Below, one piece after another: positions 48,906-61,672 of a stretch of 64,000 bases of DNA (positions are counted from its first letter, which is position 1; every line of letters starts with the position of its first letter). The stretch lies in the NCBI GenBank assembly GCA_038503075.1, contig JBCAML010000009.1, positions 1,736,001 through 1,800,000 on the forward strand. Reading direction: 5' to 3'. Under the pieces are notes generated by a model, which saw nothing but the letters and a program-made list of their open reading frames with translations, did no database searches and had not been told where the DNA came from. The position numbers and the translations under genes are program-made. The stretch is from Gyromitra esculenta. Taxonomy: Eukaryota > Ascomycota > Pezizomycetes > Pezizales > Discinaceae.

Positions 48906-51870
48906 ATGGGACGCCTCCCATTCGCTCCTCTTGCGGCTGCAAAGCTCGCCACCTTTCACTCTCAGTCACTGAAACACTGCACGTCTCTCTTGTTCTCTCT
49001 TCGGCGGTACGCCTCCTCTTCTGGTGTCCCCACAAATTCTCGAATACACGCTGGAAGGCTTGATTTTTCCGCCATTGACTCCAAATGGCGCTCCTATCTT
49101 CAAAACCCCACATCTCGGGCCGAGTTATCAAAATTTTACATTCTCTCCATGTTTCCGTACCCATCAGGAACACTACATATGGGTCATCTCCGCGTCTACA
49201 CGATTTCTGATGTCCTCTCCCGATTCCGGCGCATGCAGGGCTATGACGTGATACATCCCATGGGTTGGGACGCTTTTGGACTTCCTGCAGAGAATGCTGC
49301 CATTGAGCGAGGTGTTGATGCGAAGGAGTGGACGGAGCAGAATATCGATTCTATGAAGGAGCAGCTCAGAGGAATGGGTGTCGGATTCGATTGGGGGAGA
49401 GTATGTATGATCACTACTTCTCTTCACTCTGTGGGTCGATTTTGCAGTGAGCTGATATGAATCATATAGGAATTGAAAACATGTTCACCGGATTACTACA
49501 AACACACACAACGATTATTCCTGGAGCTACACAAACATGGTCTTGCGTACCGGGCCGAATCCTTGGTCAATTGGGACCCAGTGGATATGACGGTGTTGGC
49601 AAACGAACAGGTTTCTCCAACTGGGCACTCATGGCGCTCAGGGGCGATCGTTGAGAAAAAGATGCTTAAACAGTGGTTCTTCAAGATCAGCAAGTTTAAG
49701 GAAGCTCTATTGGACGATCTGGAGACACTTAAGGATTCATGGCCAGGAAGGGTAAGAATCCAGCAGAAAAACTGGATTGGAAAATCACAGGGTGCGAAAG
49801 TTAGGTTTCTGATCGCTGTGGAGGGGAAAGAGGAGAGGTTGGAAGTTTTTACCACAAGGGTGGATACATTGCATGGTGTGCAATATCTCGCGCTTTCCAC
49901 GGCCCACCCGATTGTGAAGCGCCTCTCAGAGACTAACGAAGGATTGGCTAGCTTCATCAAGGAAGCCGAAAAAAATAAAGATTTCAATAAACACCTGAAT
50001 CTGGACGGCAAACCAAAAAAGGGATTTCTGCTACACGGCGTCAGAGCTCGAAACCCAATTTCGCCCGAATCCGACCCTCTTCCTGTCTTCGTCGCAGAAT
50101 ACGTCCTAGATGGCTACGGGGAGGGTGCTGTAATGGGAGTTCCCGGCCACGACACTAGAGACAATGCCTTTTGGAATGAGAACTGTGCAGGTAAAGATAT
50201 TCGAATAGTCATCCGACCAAGATCAGGCAACGAGCCCTTAAGCAACGATATCTACACCTCCCCCGGCATACTAAGAGAAAACTGTGGGGAATTCGCATGG
50301 ATGGCCTCGAGCGATGCCCAAAAGGCAATTGTAGAGAAGCTGCATGCTGAAGGCGGATGGGCTGAGCATACAACCCAGTGGAAATTACGGGATTGGCTTG
50401 TGAGTCGACAGCGGTATTGGGGTACGCCGATACCCATAGTGCATTGTAATTCTTGTGGGATTGTGCCGGTGAAGGAAGAAGATCTGCCTGTGTTATTGCC
50501 AGAAGGATTAAATATCAGTGGGAAAGGGGGAAGTCCATTAAGGAATGTTAAGGAATGGGTGGAGACTAGTTGTCCTAGCTGTGGCGGTGAAGCGACACGG
50601 GATACAGATACAATGGATACGTTTGTTGATTCTAGCTGGTATTATATGCGATTTATTGACCCCAAGAACAAACAAGAGTGGGTTATTTCGTCTACTTACC
50701 GTTTCCTTCTCCCTGTTGGTGATTTGACAAAGCTAATAGTCTCGTAGACCCTTTTCTAAAGAAGTGGCCTCCTCTTTACTTCCCGTGGACATCTACATTG
50801 GTGGTGTAGAGCACGCGATTCTCCATCTCCTCTATTCTCGCTTCATCGCCAAATTTGCCCACTCTATTAATCTCTGGCCTTCTGGTGGTGGGGATGCCAA
50901 TAAAGCTGAACCCTTCAAAAGGCTCATCACCCAAGGCATGGTCCATGGGAAGACCTACTCCCATCCCGAGACCGGGAAATTTTTGAGGCCCGAAGAACTA
51001 TCCCCCGACCAGAAAACACTTAAGGAAAGCGACTTGATTCCTAATATCTCCTTTGAGAAAATGAGCAAGAGCAAACACAACGGCGTCGACCCTGCTACCT
51101 GTATTACCCAATATGGCGCTGATGCGACTCGTGCCCACATCCTTTTCCAAGCTCCCGTTAGCGATGTGCTTGAGTGGGACGAAAAGAAGATTATTGGGAT
51201 CCATCGTTGGTTTGGAAAAGTTTGGGGCATAGTACATACGCTGCGTTATCATATGCGAGGTGAAGTAATAAATACCACTGACGCACCAATGAAACTGCGA
51301 AACAGAGAGGAAAAGAGTCTATGGCGAGAGATACAAAACGCAGTGAGGGAAGTTACGACGTCAATGCAGGATACGTATGCCCTTAACACAGTGATATCGA
51401 CGTTAACCAAGGTTACGAACTCGCTACATTCATTACACCCACTTGATCAGATGCCAGAAAACGATAAGGGGATTGTAGGCATACAACTCAGGTATAAATC
51501 TGTTGAAACGCTACTGCGGATGATGGCACCAATTGCACCAGCGTTTACAGAGGAGTGTTGGGAAACGCTGCACCAATACTTGCCGGAAGTGAAGGGGACA
51601 AAAGTGCTCGAGAAGTCGTGGCCTAAGGTCGACGAAATAGCGTTGCAGCATGTTGATGAAATAATAAAGTGTGCGGTACAAGTCAACGGCAAAGTCAGGG
51701 TTGTGATTGAGGTCGAAAGGAAGAAAATATTAGATGTGGATAACGCAATATCGTATCTGAGGGAGATGGTAATGAAGACACCAGAGGGGCAGAAGTGGTT
51801 GGGTGGGGGGAAGGAACTGCAGCAAGTCATTATGGCAAGAACCGGGAAGACGGTTAACTTTGTTATCTAA
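48906..51870 (+). CDS. Mitochondrial leucyl-tRNA synthetase
   Basis: Three exons (48906-49400, 49470-50677, 50748-51870) close a frame of 941 residues with introns of 69 and 70 nt. A basic Ser-rich presequence ([10 protein letters not shown]) precedes the class I core. The HIGH signature is HMGH in [14 protein letters not shown], followed by [16 protein letters not shown]. The editing domain has [20 protein letters not shown] and GVPGHDTRD. Catalytic-domain strings include [18 protein letters not shown] and [11 protein letters not shown]. The KMSKS loop is [12 protein letters not shown]. The C-terminal anticodon region ends TGKTVNFVI. The enzyme charges mitochondrial tRNA-Leu. Its yeast homologue NAM2 also helps splice group I introns. 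The length fits the mitochondrial/bacterial LeuRS type. Confidence 0.95.
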
Positions 51871-53558
51871 GCTATAATGGGATACCGTGGAAAATCAGGG
51901 GTGGAGTGAATTGTATGTAGTCAAAGTATTACACCTCTCAACCGTACCTCTTAATTTTTCAAGGGTCCCCAGCAATAGTTTATTACGTTACGTACTTTCG
52001 GGTAATACTTAAATGTTATGCGCCAAGTCGTGTGTATCATGGATGCTCACTCGCTCTGGTGATCTCAATCCATATTTGATTTCCAGTAATAGTGGATATT
52101 ATATGGATCGATCCATTAATTGAGGCAAATCAAATTTTTGACAGGTGGAATTTCTCTTCGCATATCTAATTTCTGAAAATTGGAGGCCGCGAGTCCACAC
52201 TCTCCCATTCCGCCAACCTAGAGCATACCTTTTAGCCCATAGGGCAGGTGGATAGAAGCAAAGCCCAATAATTGGTGTTGGGGATGAGTAAAACAAAGAT
52301 CTATTAGAAGCCGTATCCCCAGCACCAATCCCTTAGTAAAATAAGTTCGTAGGGCAAACTGAGGTGATCTGAAGCTGTGTATGATCCAAGGGGAAGGATG
52401 CCCGTCCGCGGCCGTCGAAATCCTGCACATATATCAGCTAGTTGACCAAAGGTGCCGCCCCACAGGCAGGACACGTTTCCGTCGTCGGATAGAAAGCCTA
52501 CTAGGAGCTAAAATGATGTCATTTATTTATTCTCGGTTATTACATGTACTCTTCAATTGAAACCACTTAAGTAACCTTCTCTCTAGAAGACCACCATGTG
52601 CGACGTCTTGAACTCTAACGATCGGTAAAAAAATTCCATCGTCAGGGTATTAGGTAGAAAATTGGGACAGCACTAAAATTACTGCCGGATTAAATAGGAA
52701 CCACATGCAACATACCTAGCGCACGTGCGCGGGTATCCTAGTGTAATTTGCAGGCGCTGCCAACATATCATTAATTCATCAACATGTCTTGAATTCCCGG
52801 ATAGTGAACCGAAGACATCAGAGTGGCACTAAATCCCCTTTCAGGGAGAATCGGCTAGAAATCATTCACACGAGACGAACTAAATTCAACACCCTTCTTA
52901 CTAGCTGGGTGACTATATTCTGTACACTACCATGTACAAAACAAACAGAGTAATAAGCTACATACACACGCGATTCCAAGTACCAACACCTACAAAAGCA
53001 CAAGACAAGGTCCGAAGAACTCAAAGACGACTAGAGAAGAAAATAAAAAAAAGGAATATAAAGAGAATTTCCTTATATGGTAGGCTATATAAGTAGCGTA
53101 ACCAATACAAAGGAAGTAAAGAGAAAGAAAAGAAAACTTTACCATTCCCAGCCGGTCCATACTTTTTCCATCCCCGTATCAACAGTCCCTAGTCCAATCC
53201 AGTTCCTAAACAACCCTGCAGAACAAAAAAGACAAAAAAAGAAATAAAGGGAAAAAGCTATAGAAACAAGGTATTAACATAAGAAAGCTCAATACTACGT
53301 CTTGCTCGAGGGCTAACATTAACAAAAGGAAAAAAATAAAATCCCATGATGGGCAGGCGGTAGCTCTGCAAATAACACGCAAAATGCATAGAGCGGATCA
53401 AAGTAAGTGTCCATATACACAAATAAGAAAGAAAAAGCCTCCCACCGAAATGAAACGCAAAAGGGAGAACTTATTAATACCCCCGGGATAAAGGGAGGAT
53501 GCGATAAAGAAAACCCTCACAACAAACAAAAAATCAATGCACGTAACCCCCAAAAGTA
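51871..53558. other. Intergenic between convergent genes
   Basis: No gene is visible. A small inverted repeat is present at 52271-52329, TACATGTA lies near 52542, and the last 600 bp are A-rich, probably the 3' UTR side of the formin gene. Confidence 0.45.
52271..52329. repeat. Small inverted repeat, 15-bp arms
   Basis: ATTGGTGTTGGGGAT at 52271-52285 pairs with ATCCCCAGCACCAAT at 52315-52329 with one mismatch and a 29-nt loop. It lies 400 bp downstream of the LeuRS stop. A terminator-like or chance hairpin is possible. Confidence 0.4.
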
Positions 53559-56500
53559 CTATTCCCTTATTGGCGACCCTTTAGGTTCCGGAGACGGTGG
53601 CGATACGATCGTTGTCGGCGTCGGCATTCCCCCACTTCCAACTCCATTATCATCTCCGTCCTCCGCATCTTCAGATCCCCGTCGCATACTCATCAATGCG
53701 TTCTTAGCTCTCGCAACTGCATCATCTGGATCCTCTCCGGTTCCCAGGATAGCCGCTGTAGCTGCTGCTGCACCGGATGCCGATACATTGCTCCCCTGTC
53801 GTCTTCGCCGCTCTCGCCTTGAATCATCTCCACTTCCCCTTCTTCGTCGTACACGAAGACTTCCCGCTGTACCAGCTGCTGAGCCTCCTGCATCGCTGTT
53901 TTCGCCTCGTAATCGCATAAGCATCTCTTGTGTTTTTGAAGTGAGTGCGTCGTCTTCTGTCGTGCTCGCTTCGATTGTCGGGAGCGCCATAGGTGCCAGT
54001 GGGAGATCTGGTGATGCGGGCTGTTCTCCACCCGATGAGGTCGGATCCATCACGCTTGCTCCTGATACTGTTCGCGCACTTGTACCTGATGCACTTCGAC
54101 CTGTTCGACTTGCCTTTGTCATATATGCTTTGCGGCGGATTTCCCGCTTCTCTCGGTGCGCGGGGCCGGCTTGCTTGAGTTTCTCGAAGAGAGCTTCCAT
54201 TGCCCCAGAGCTGTTGGAGGCGCTGGGTTCGGCGTTGATCTTTGAGGATACAGTTGTAGCGTTGAGGAGCAGCAACCTCTTCTCTCTTCGCTTCTCGTCG
54301 TCCTCGAGTTCCAAATTCTTGTGGTTTGATTGCTACCAAAAAAAAAAGTCAATACTAAAGTCTAATATCTAAAATATGCTGAGCAAAAAAAAAACATACC
54401 TTGTAATTCTTTATGAAGTCTGCAATCATCTTAAAAAACCTCTTCCTCGAGGTCTCATCCGCCGGATCCTCGCCGTAATACGTAAGCAGATCATTGAAGG
54501 TCTTTGACATAGCGTCCAGATGGTCTTTCAGATAACCCGCCTTCTTCCTCGCTTCTGGCAAGATCGGAAGTACAACTTGCAACACACGATCTTGTGGGTG
54601 GAACTTCTTCGGGTCGCTGAGATTTCCGGAATCAACCGAGGTTTGAATATTGTTGATATTATCAATGAACCTCTTCGACTGCTGCATAAGGTTGTCCACA
54701 TCCGCTATTTATCGTAACTATTAGTTCCGAATATCAATTTCTTAATGGAGAAGGACAAACCTTTCTCTAAAGCAATGCACTCATATAGATCATCTACAAA
54801 CACCTGCCATTCTGGAAATTTGTTTCGAATCGACATCTCGATATAGTCCATGAAACTTCTTTGATTCTTGTCATCCTTTACGTTAACCAATCGGGAAAGC
54901 GTCCCAAGTTTAAACCCAGTAGCTTGTTTATTGGCTTCGTTCATGAAATTACCCATTGTCAAAATAACATTGAGAACACCATGGAACGCCTTTGACCCCC
55001 GGACTTTATCAGCAACCTTGACAATCTGATGCAGTTTCCCTTGTAATTCCGTGTAGTCCGGATCCAAGCTCCTCGTCAGTACCAATGCTCTTATTCTTGA
55101 CTTCCAGTAATGATGTAGATTGAATGCCGTCTCGAGGTAAATATGATCTTCTCTTCGCAGCTCCATTGGATCAGCTTCCCGCTTCTGCTTATCTGCGTCG
55201 GTTTCTGTCCAGTCGATACTATAGGGTGTCAAGTTCTTCGAGAGGTTATCGGATACAATGCATAGCTCATCCTTCAGCAAGAAGTCCATGATCGCAGAGT
55301 TATCGAGCAAATCCTTGTCGCAAGACAGGATTTTCTTGACAACTTGGTCAACAGGGATACTGGCGTACTTTGACAGAGAGATCTGGAAAGCTTTGACAAT
55401 CGAAGAGTCCAAGAACTCCTTTTTCTTTTCTCCCGACCCTGCGCCTCTCTTCAACATCCTTGCTTCCTTAAACGCAAACAACCTTTCCATTTCTTCGAAG
55501 ATACCCTTCTTGCTAAGCTCGTCGAACATAGCATCCTTATCGAACCGGTTCGCCCAAATGGTATACTCAACACCATCCAGTTTCTCCCAATGCATTGGCT
55601 TCAGCTTCTTCGTCCGCCTGGTGCCTGTGAACAACGTTCCCGGGGCTGCGCCATAGAACCCAGGCATCATAGCAGTTGGCGGTGGTGGTGGCATTCCAGG
55701 AGCCGGCGGCCCGCCAAACCCGAAACCAGGTGGAGGAGGCGGAGGTGGGGGACCACCACCAGCCACGAATCCTGCCATACCGGGCATTGGAGGGGGTGGC
55801 GGCGGAGGAGGAGCACCACCGAACCCAGGCATTGGTGGAGGCGGTGGTGGAGGAGGGGCCCCGCTGAACCCTGGCATCGGAGGCGGCGGCGGCGGCGGCG
55901 GCGGAATACCAGAAACGAAACCGGGCATCATTGGAGGCGGTGGCGGCGGCGGCGGCGGCGGAGGCCCACCATTAAAATCAGCCATACCAGGGAAACCAGG
56001 CATGCCCGGAGGAGGAGGTGGGGGTGGTGGAGGACCCCCGCCGGTAAAGCCAGACATCATGGGGAAACCAAGAGGTGAGGGTAGTGGCACGCCATTGAAA
56101 TTAGACATATCCGGGATACCTGGCATACCTGGCATACCTGGCGGCGGAGGCGGAGGCGGAGGAGGAGGAGCATCTGTGTTAAACCCTGGCATATTAATGA
56201 TCCCCGGCATCGGCGGAGGTGACGGTCCATCAAATTTGGAACCACCATTCGGAGCATCGGTATCCACAGGTGTCTGTGGGGAATCAGACCCCATACTTGA
56301 GTGTGACCGTCCAGTAGTAACTCCATCATCACCAACATCTGAGTCTTCCTTAGCATCGACAAACTTATCTTCACCGTCAATCTCACACTCGCCGTCAATG
56401 TCTGAATCAGGCTCGAACTTCGGAACCTTAGACGCAAGCTCTCCCAGTAGTCCAGTCGCCTGCGATGGGTTCATCCGAAGACTACCTCCACCATTAGAGT

Positions 56501-59494
56501 GCGGGTACTTTTTAGCACGCGGCCTCTTCCCCACATCTACCACTATTGGCATCTCATACTCAACGAATCCATCGTCGTCCCCTTCGCTCCCTTCGGCGAT
56601 CCCCTCCTCCCTTTCGCTCTCTCTCCGCCTTCTTTCTCTCTCCGCCAGTGTCTGAGGTACCGAAGACTGCCTATCACGTCCTCCTCCACCTCTATACCTG
56701 TGGAGACCAAACGCCCCAGAAGCACTCCTTTGTCTTGCCGCCTCTTCGAAATGTTCCTGTTCCAACTGCTTCGCCTCCATTTGTACAACGTCCATCCGTT
56801 CTCTCAACTCCCTTAGCCTATCACTCGGCGCCACCTTATTCCATACCTTACCCTCTAGTTTAAATTCTGTCTTCTTCCTCTCTAGTTGGGTCTCTAGTCT
56901 CATCATCAACTTTTGTCGGTCCATGATTCCCTTCATTTGCGCAACACTCAATTCGTCCGGTATCGTCTTCCCTTCCTTCTTCGCTTTCTTAACCTTCTCT
57001 GCATGGGCAGCATCCGCTTTATCCTGCGAGTCTCGAAGCATGAGATACAACTCCCTTGTTTCTAGCTCACTCTTCTGCATTTGCATAGCATGGGCAAGTT
57101 TAATTTCCTCCAACTCTCCCTTCAATCCCTCATTTTGTCGTCTCTGGATCTCAATGACCTGCGTCTGTTCGTCTAATTGCCGTTTTAGCTTCGCGATTAG
57201 TCCGTCCGCACCCATATCAACCTGATCCTTCATCGCATCCCTCTCCGCAATCGCACTCTCCGCAATCTGCCGCGCCTCGCTCGCTTCTTCTAATGCATGC
57301 CGTGCTTCAGCGTCGGTATGGAGCTTCTCCATCAGTGCCTGAACAGAGAAGTTCAAGCTCGCTCTCAGGTCCATATCCGGTAGGCGCCGGTCCATGACGA
57401 CGTAGCCCAATATCGAGTCCACAAGCTGGAACATGCGTAGTCGGTCCTCATGGTTATTATCACGCATGAGTAACAGATGTTGCAATGAGGATATGAAGTA
57501 ATCTTGTGTTTGGGAGCCCTGGACTTTATTCATGATAGCATCCACGATAGCTACTGGGTCATTAAGATCCTTTGGATCGCCCTCGATGCTGTCCACCATG
57601 CTGCCTCCATCCCGCTCCATGAGTTCATCATAATCCACCGCCGCATCTTCCTCGTATTTCGCAATCTGCTTATCGATGAGCTCGTACTGGAAGCCTTGCA
57701 TCTTTGTCGCGATCCTACCGAACCCGCAGGCTTTGAACTGCGCCCGTATGTGGATTCGCGCATGGAGATCGTCGGCACCGGAGGCAATGATGTTGATTAA
57801 GAATAGTGTTGCAAGAGCGTATTCCATAAGCAGGCTTTCCATTCCAATACCACCAGAGCGGACCTCCTCACTAGCACCCACGAGACTCCCAAGCTTCCCT
57901 CGGCCATCGATGGTAACCTCGACGATTCGGAGCCATGCGTCGAATCTACCATTTTCGCCTTGGTGACTTTTCAGTTGGTCCAGGGCGGCGAGAACCTTGG
58001 TGTGTCCATGTGGTCGATCCCAATGGCACAGGAAGGTTAGAACCTCGCTGACAAGTTTTCGTGTTGTTACTCGGGGGGATGTGAGAGATGCAGTAAGTGC
58101 AGAAACGCAGTGTTGGTGCTTAAGTGCGTCATCAGCACCATATTTGTTGTTCATCAACGCCTTTAGACATTTGACAATATCGTATTCTCGATCTAGAATT
58201 GCGTCTGACCCAGCACTATTCTTCCCGGTATGATTATTTATACCACGGAGGACAGTTGTAAGGGCGACTTGTCCCTGAGCTTCAATAAACTCTTTAACCC
58301 AACTTTACCGTACCACCACCAATTAGCCCTCTTTTTTTTGGAAAACCTAAAACTTCACACAGAAACATACCTGATTGGCTGAGTCCTCAGAGACACACTT
58401 AAACTCCCAAGCTGCTTCGCACTGATAGTCCCATCCATAATCTTCTTTACATACCACTCCGGACTATCTTCGTCCGGATCCCTCCCTTGAGCTTGTGCCG
58501 CCGCCCGTCTCTTCTGTTCCGCCTGAAAATCCGCCAACTTGTCCTGGTGAACCATAACCCACTTCTTACTCGGCGGATAAGCCATCATCTGTCTCTTCGC
58601 CTGTTCCGGGAGATTCATATACCCGCGCTTCTCCATCAGCTCGTAGAACATGGCTTCAACTACCCGGTCGTCGCGCGGGCGCTCTAGAGCGAACCCATCT
58701 GGTGAATTGAAATTCATTGCAGGTGGAACGAGGTCGGAAAAGCTAGGGGCAACAGACACCATCGACTGCCGGGTCGCGGAGGATATTGTAGAGAATACCG
58801 AGGCTTGGTCGGAAGAGGAGCGGGGGTAAGTCGAGCCTGACGAATTCGAGTTGATCGAACTATAATAAGGTTGATTCGGTGGTTCATGCTGCCGGGACGA
58901 AAAGGTGGAATTCGCATACGGACTCGTTGGCTGTTGTTGCTGTTGGTGGTAGTAATTATTTTGGTGGTAGTTGTATGAAGTTGATGTCATCGTCGAGGAA
59001 GAGTTGTTGGACGGTGACGGTCTAGGGCCTGATGGGTGCGAGTAGTGTTGATCCGCCGATGGATAGACCTGGGGGTACTGGTGAAAATCGCCGAACTTCC
59101 CTAGTCCGTGCGGGGTGACCTGTTCATCCCCCCTCGACACGGGTCGAAGGGCATGATCCATCGGTATCGGTTGCCTGTTCAGATCAGCGGCCACCGAGTC
59201 GTAGGGTATCGATGTCACGACGCCAGCAGAATAGTTCAGGCCGTTCGTTTGCGTCGGCGATAGCTCACCGGAGAAATAGCTGCTTTCCCGGTCACCCTTC
59301 GAACTCGACATGGATAGTATCGAGCGGTGACCCCCGTTGTTCCGCGAGCTCTTGAAGCTATCGGCGTCCGAGGGGGGAGAGGGCTCCGCTTTGGACGACC
59401 CCGAGAAGGGGCCCATCTTGGGATGCTTGTTCCGCGAGAAGATGGAGGACTTGCTGGAGGACGTCCGGGGGGCATTATTGGAGTAAGAAGACAT
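53559..59494 (-). CDS. Formin (SepA / Bni1 class) with GBD-FH3, FH1 and FH2 domains
   Basis: Four exons (59494-58371, 58302-54761, 54704-54400, 54332-53559) close a frame of 1914 residues. Residues 1-255 are Ser/Gln/Tyr-rich and disordered. Then comes the GTPase-binding domain (from about 260: DDRVVEAMFYELMEKRGYMN) with the FH3/armadillo region (KEFIEAQGQVALTTVLRGIN, SEVLTFLCHWD). A coiled coil spans roughly 690-900. The FH1 consists of long proline blocks with Gly/Met spacers (minus strand, about 56215-55680). The FH2 domain follows (KLKPMHWEKLDGVEYTIWAN, HGVLNVILTMGNFMNEANKQ, SGNLSDPKKFHPQDRVLQVV). A basic Arg-rich tail resembles a DAD (RRKAYMTKASR). Formins nucleate and elongate actin filaments at hyphal tips and septa under Rho/Cdc42 control. 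The FH1 GC-rich blocks produce long false open frames on the plus strand. Confidence 0.93.
55670..56220 (-). repeat. Proline-codon repeat tract (formin FH1)
   Basis: At least eight blocks of 6-11 consecutive Pro codons alternate with Gly-Met-Pro-Gly-Phe type spacers. The DNA is a CCN-rich, imperfect minisatellite. FH1 blocks bind profilin-actin. Such tracts change length easily, so the number of blocks is probably polymorphic. Confidence 0.75.
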
Positions 59495-60919
59495 GACGCC
59501 GTCTTGGTGTGGGGGGAGGGCCGGGGGATGGCGATGACGGGACGTTGGGGGGGGATCGAGGTAGCGGGCTTCGGTGGTCTAACATGCGCGCTTGACGACG
59601 CCAGCGAGATGGTGTATGGTGTCCTAATTGGCGGCGGACACTTTGGAGCGTGTTGAGGGGGGATGGTGGTGGTTGACGGTGGTGGTGGTGGTGGTGGTGG
59701 TGGTGGTGTCGATTCAAAGAAACCCCCCTCCCTGACCCGAGCGTTGAGATCCCAGTTAAGGTGTTGAGCCCCTCTCGACCACTCTATTCGAATCCTTTCC
59801 CTTCCTGATGCTGGATCTACTTCTCCTTTGCCAGACCTCGAGATATATCTCTCTTCCTTCCTCTTTTCCTTTCCCCTGAGGTTTCCCCTCGCTCCCCTAT
59901 CCTATCCCTAGCCCCTCTGAGCAAGGCTACCGTGCAGCTGGAACCCCACGGCAAATAACACTCTTCACGCCCCCTCACGTTGGGCGTTGGCTGAGCTGGT
60001 CGGTGGATCGATAGCCGAATGGGCACTCCTCGGGGACAGTCCTTCTTCTTCCGTGTAATGGAGATGTATACAAGTATGTACCCTTGAGCGATGTCTACTC
60101 CCAGTTATTTGTATGTTATGTATGTTATTGTTATGTATACATGTATGTATAGATTCGTGCTTTTAATCCGCTAGTTCTGCAACGCTTGGCCAGGCACACT
60201 CATCACATCCACATCCACATCCACACAGGCAGGCAGGCGCTTCGATCAAATGCTCAAGGTAGACTTTCGTTTTCGTTTCCGCTTTATATCCTACCCTACG
60301 GATAGAAAAACAGTAGCCGTGAAATAAAGATAGAATACAAAAGAGCAGTCAAGAAATAAAGAGAAAGCGAGCAAATGACCGAGCGATAGAAAGGGAGGAA
60401 AACAAGCGCCAAACGACAAACAAAGATATCTGGGAAAGTCAAGACCCCTGGTACATGGTCCACGACGACCTCGATCCCCATCCCCCCCCCTATCACGAAC
60501 CTCTCGATCCAGTAAAGTGCCCTCTCGCTTGAATGTCGCTGCATACAAAATGAGCGCCATTCGATACTTCGCTTTCACCCAACCGATAGCCGCTCCTCCC
60601 CTCGTGAATGTGCGCGTGTGGAGATCAGCTTACCCTTTTCTGTGTGTGTTTACTTTTTTGTATATATTTTTTGTTTTTGTACCGTATGTAGGTATGTTGC
60701 GAGTTGTGACAGCACACCCCCTCCAAGTGACCGAATGTGGGTCGGTCATGTTACGAAACGCTGCTGTGCGGGTATCGCTTGTGTCTCATGTTTCAGCTCG
60801 TCTCTGAGCGTGTGAACGTGAATGCCATACCATACCTACCCTACAGCACAACCACCGAACCCATACACACACCAGAGCCAAGAAAACCAACAACACAAAA
60901 AAAAACAATAACCGTAAAC
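59495..60919. promoter_or_regulatory. Long upstream region between formin and small membrane-protein gene
   Basis: The first kilobase upstream of the formin start has a (GGT)n run at about 59677-59709, pyrimidine- and purine-rich blocks, TATG-rich sequence with a TACATGTA at about 60137, and short CACATC and AGGC repeats at 60200-60240. It probably holds the 5' leader of the formin and the divergent promoters. Open frames at 60291-60815 show no family resemblance. Confidence 0.45.
59677..59709. repeat. (GGT)n microsatellite
   Basis: About eleven uninterrupted GGT units lie roughly 190 bp upstream of the formin start codon, within its likely 5' leader or promoter. Confidence 0.8.
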
Positions 60920-61288
60920 ATGACCGGCACCGTGGGGAATTTCATCACTGTGAATAATATCCCTCCCTCCCCCGGGTTTTTGTAAGCCGTGAGCTAATGG
61001 GAGCTATTGTAGACAACACTTCTGACGCTGACGTGCTCCATCATCCTCTTTGTCACTTACCGTATTGCGATCCGGCCGATCTTGCTGAAACATAACCTCA
61101 TCCCGCTGCAGAACCTTCAGCGCACTATCTCGGACCATTTCTCGTCGGATGGCCATGTTCGACTCCCGGATGACGATAACGATAGGGAGCAGAGACACCT
61201 AGAGGAAGGCTTTAGGGATGATAGCGACGACGAAGGGGAGACGGGGAGCGATGAGAGGGTTCGGAGGGAGCAGCCTGTTGAGGTTTGA
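60920..61288 (+). CDS. Small single-pass membrane protein (about 101 residues)
   Basis: Exon 1 (60920-60949) encodes MTGTVGNFIT. A 63-nt intron (GTGAAT donor, GAGCTAATGG branch-like site, TTGTAG acceptor) leads to exon 2 (61013-61288), which starts TTLLTLTCSIILFVTYRIAI, one transmembrane helix. After it come IRPILLKHNLIPLQNLQRT and an acidic, Arg/Asp-rich tail (LPDDDNDREQRHLEEGFRDD..) likely to face the cytoplasm. Phase closes exactly, and the branch site supports the intron. The GTGAAT donor is weak, while a stronger GTAAGC at 60982 would make a 31-nt intron and break the frame. I do not recognise the family. Confidence 0.5.
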
Positions 61289-61672
61289 GCTAGCGAAATG
61301 GATGCTATGATAATGGGAAATGAAATATGGATCTTGGAAGAGTGGTGGTCTGAACCGGCTTCTGGGGGAGTTGGATGTGGCGTTGATCTGAGTACTCTGG
61401 ACGATGGGAGTTCAATGGTGTAAAAATAATTTTAATATTTGTTTTTCTGTTACCTATACCTTCGATGTTTTTCATTATTCTTTCTGCTCTAAGCGGAATA
61501 TTACATTAGTTGCTTGTCATCCCCCTTCTGTGCTGCGCTGTCATGATACCTAATAGGTTCTCTTCCGTATCCAAAATATTTTATATCATGCGCCTGGGAT
61601 CTATGCCATACTTATCCTCCTGCAGCACCATCCCATGATGCAATGCGCCCTCACCCATTTTATATCCTACCT
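61289..61672. other. Short spacer between convergent genes
   Basis: About 380 bp separate the small membrane-protein gene (+) from the methyltransferase gene (-). I see nothing beyond expected 3' UTR sequence. Confidence 0.45.

Noticed and set aside
49473..49654. Alternative frame after the first LeuRS intron
   Set aside because: The LeuRS frame ([20 protein letters not shown]) is conserved and continues in phase; the other frame stops early.
55258..56655. Long plus-strand open frames rich in Gly, Arg and Ser opposite the formin
   Set aside because: They are the complement of the FH1 proline tract and FH2 coding sequence; the minus-strand formin explains the region completely.
60291..60815. 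Hydrophobic frames between the formin and the small membrane-protein gene
   Set aside because: They have T-rich composition, no conserved pattern and no matching splice sites; probably leader or promoter DNA.
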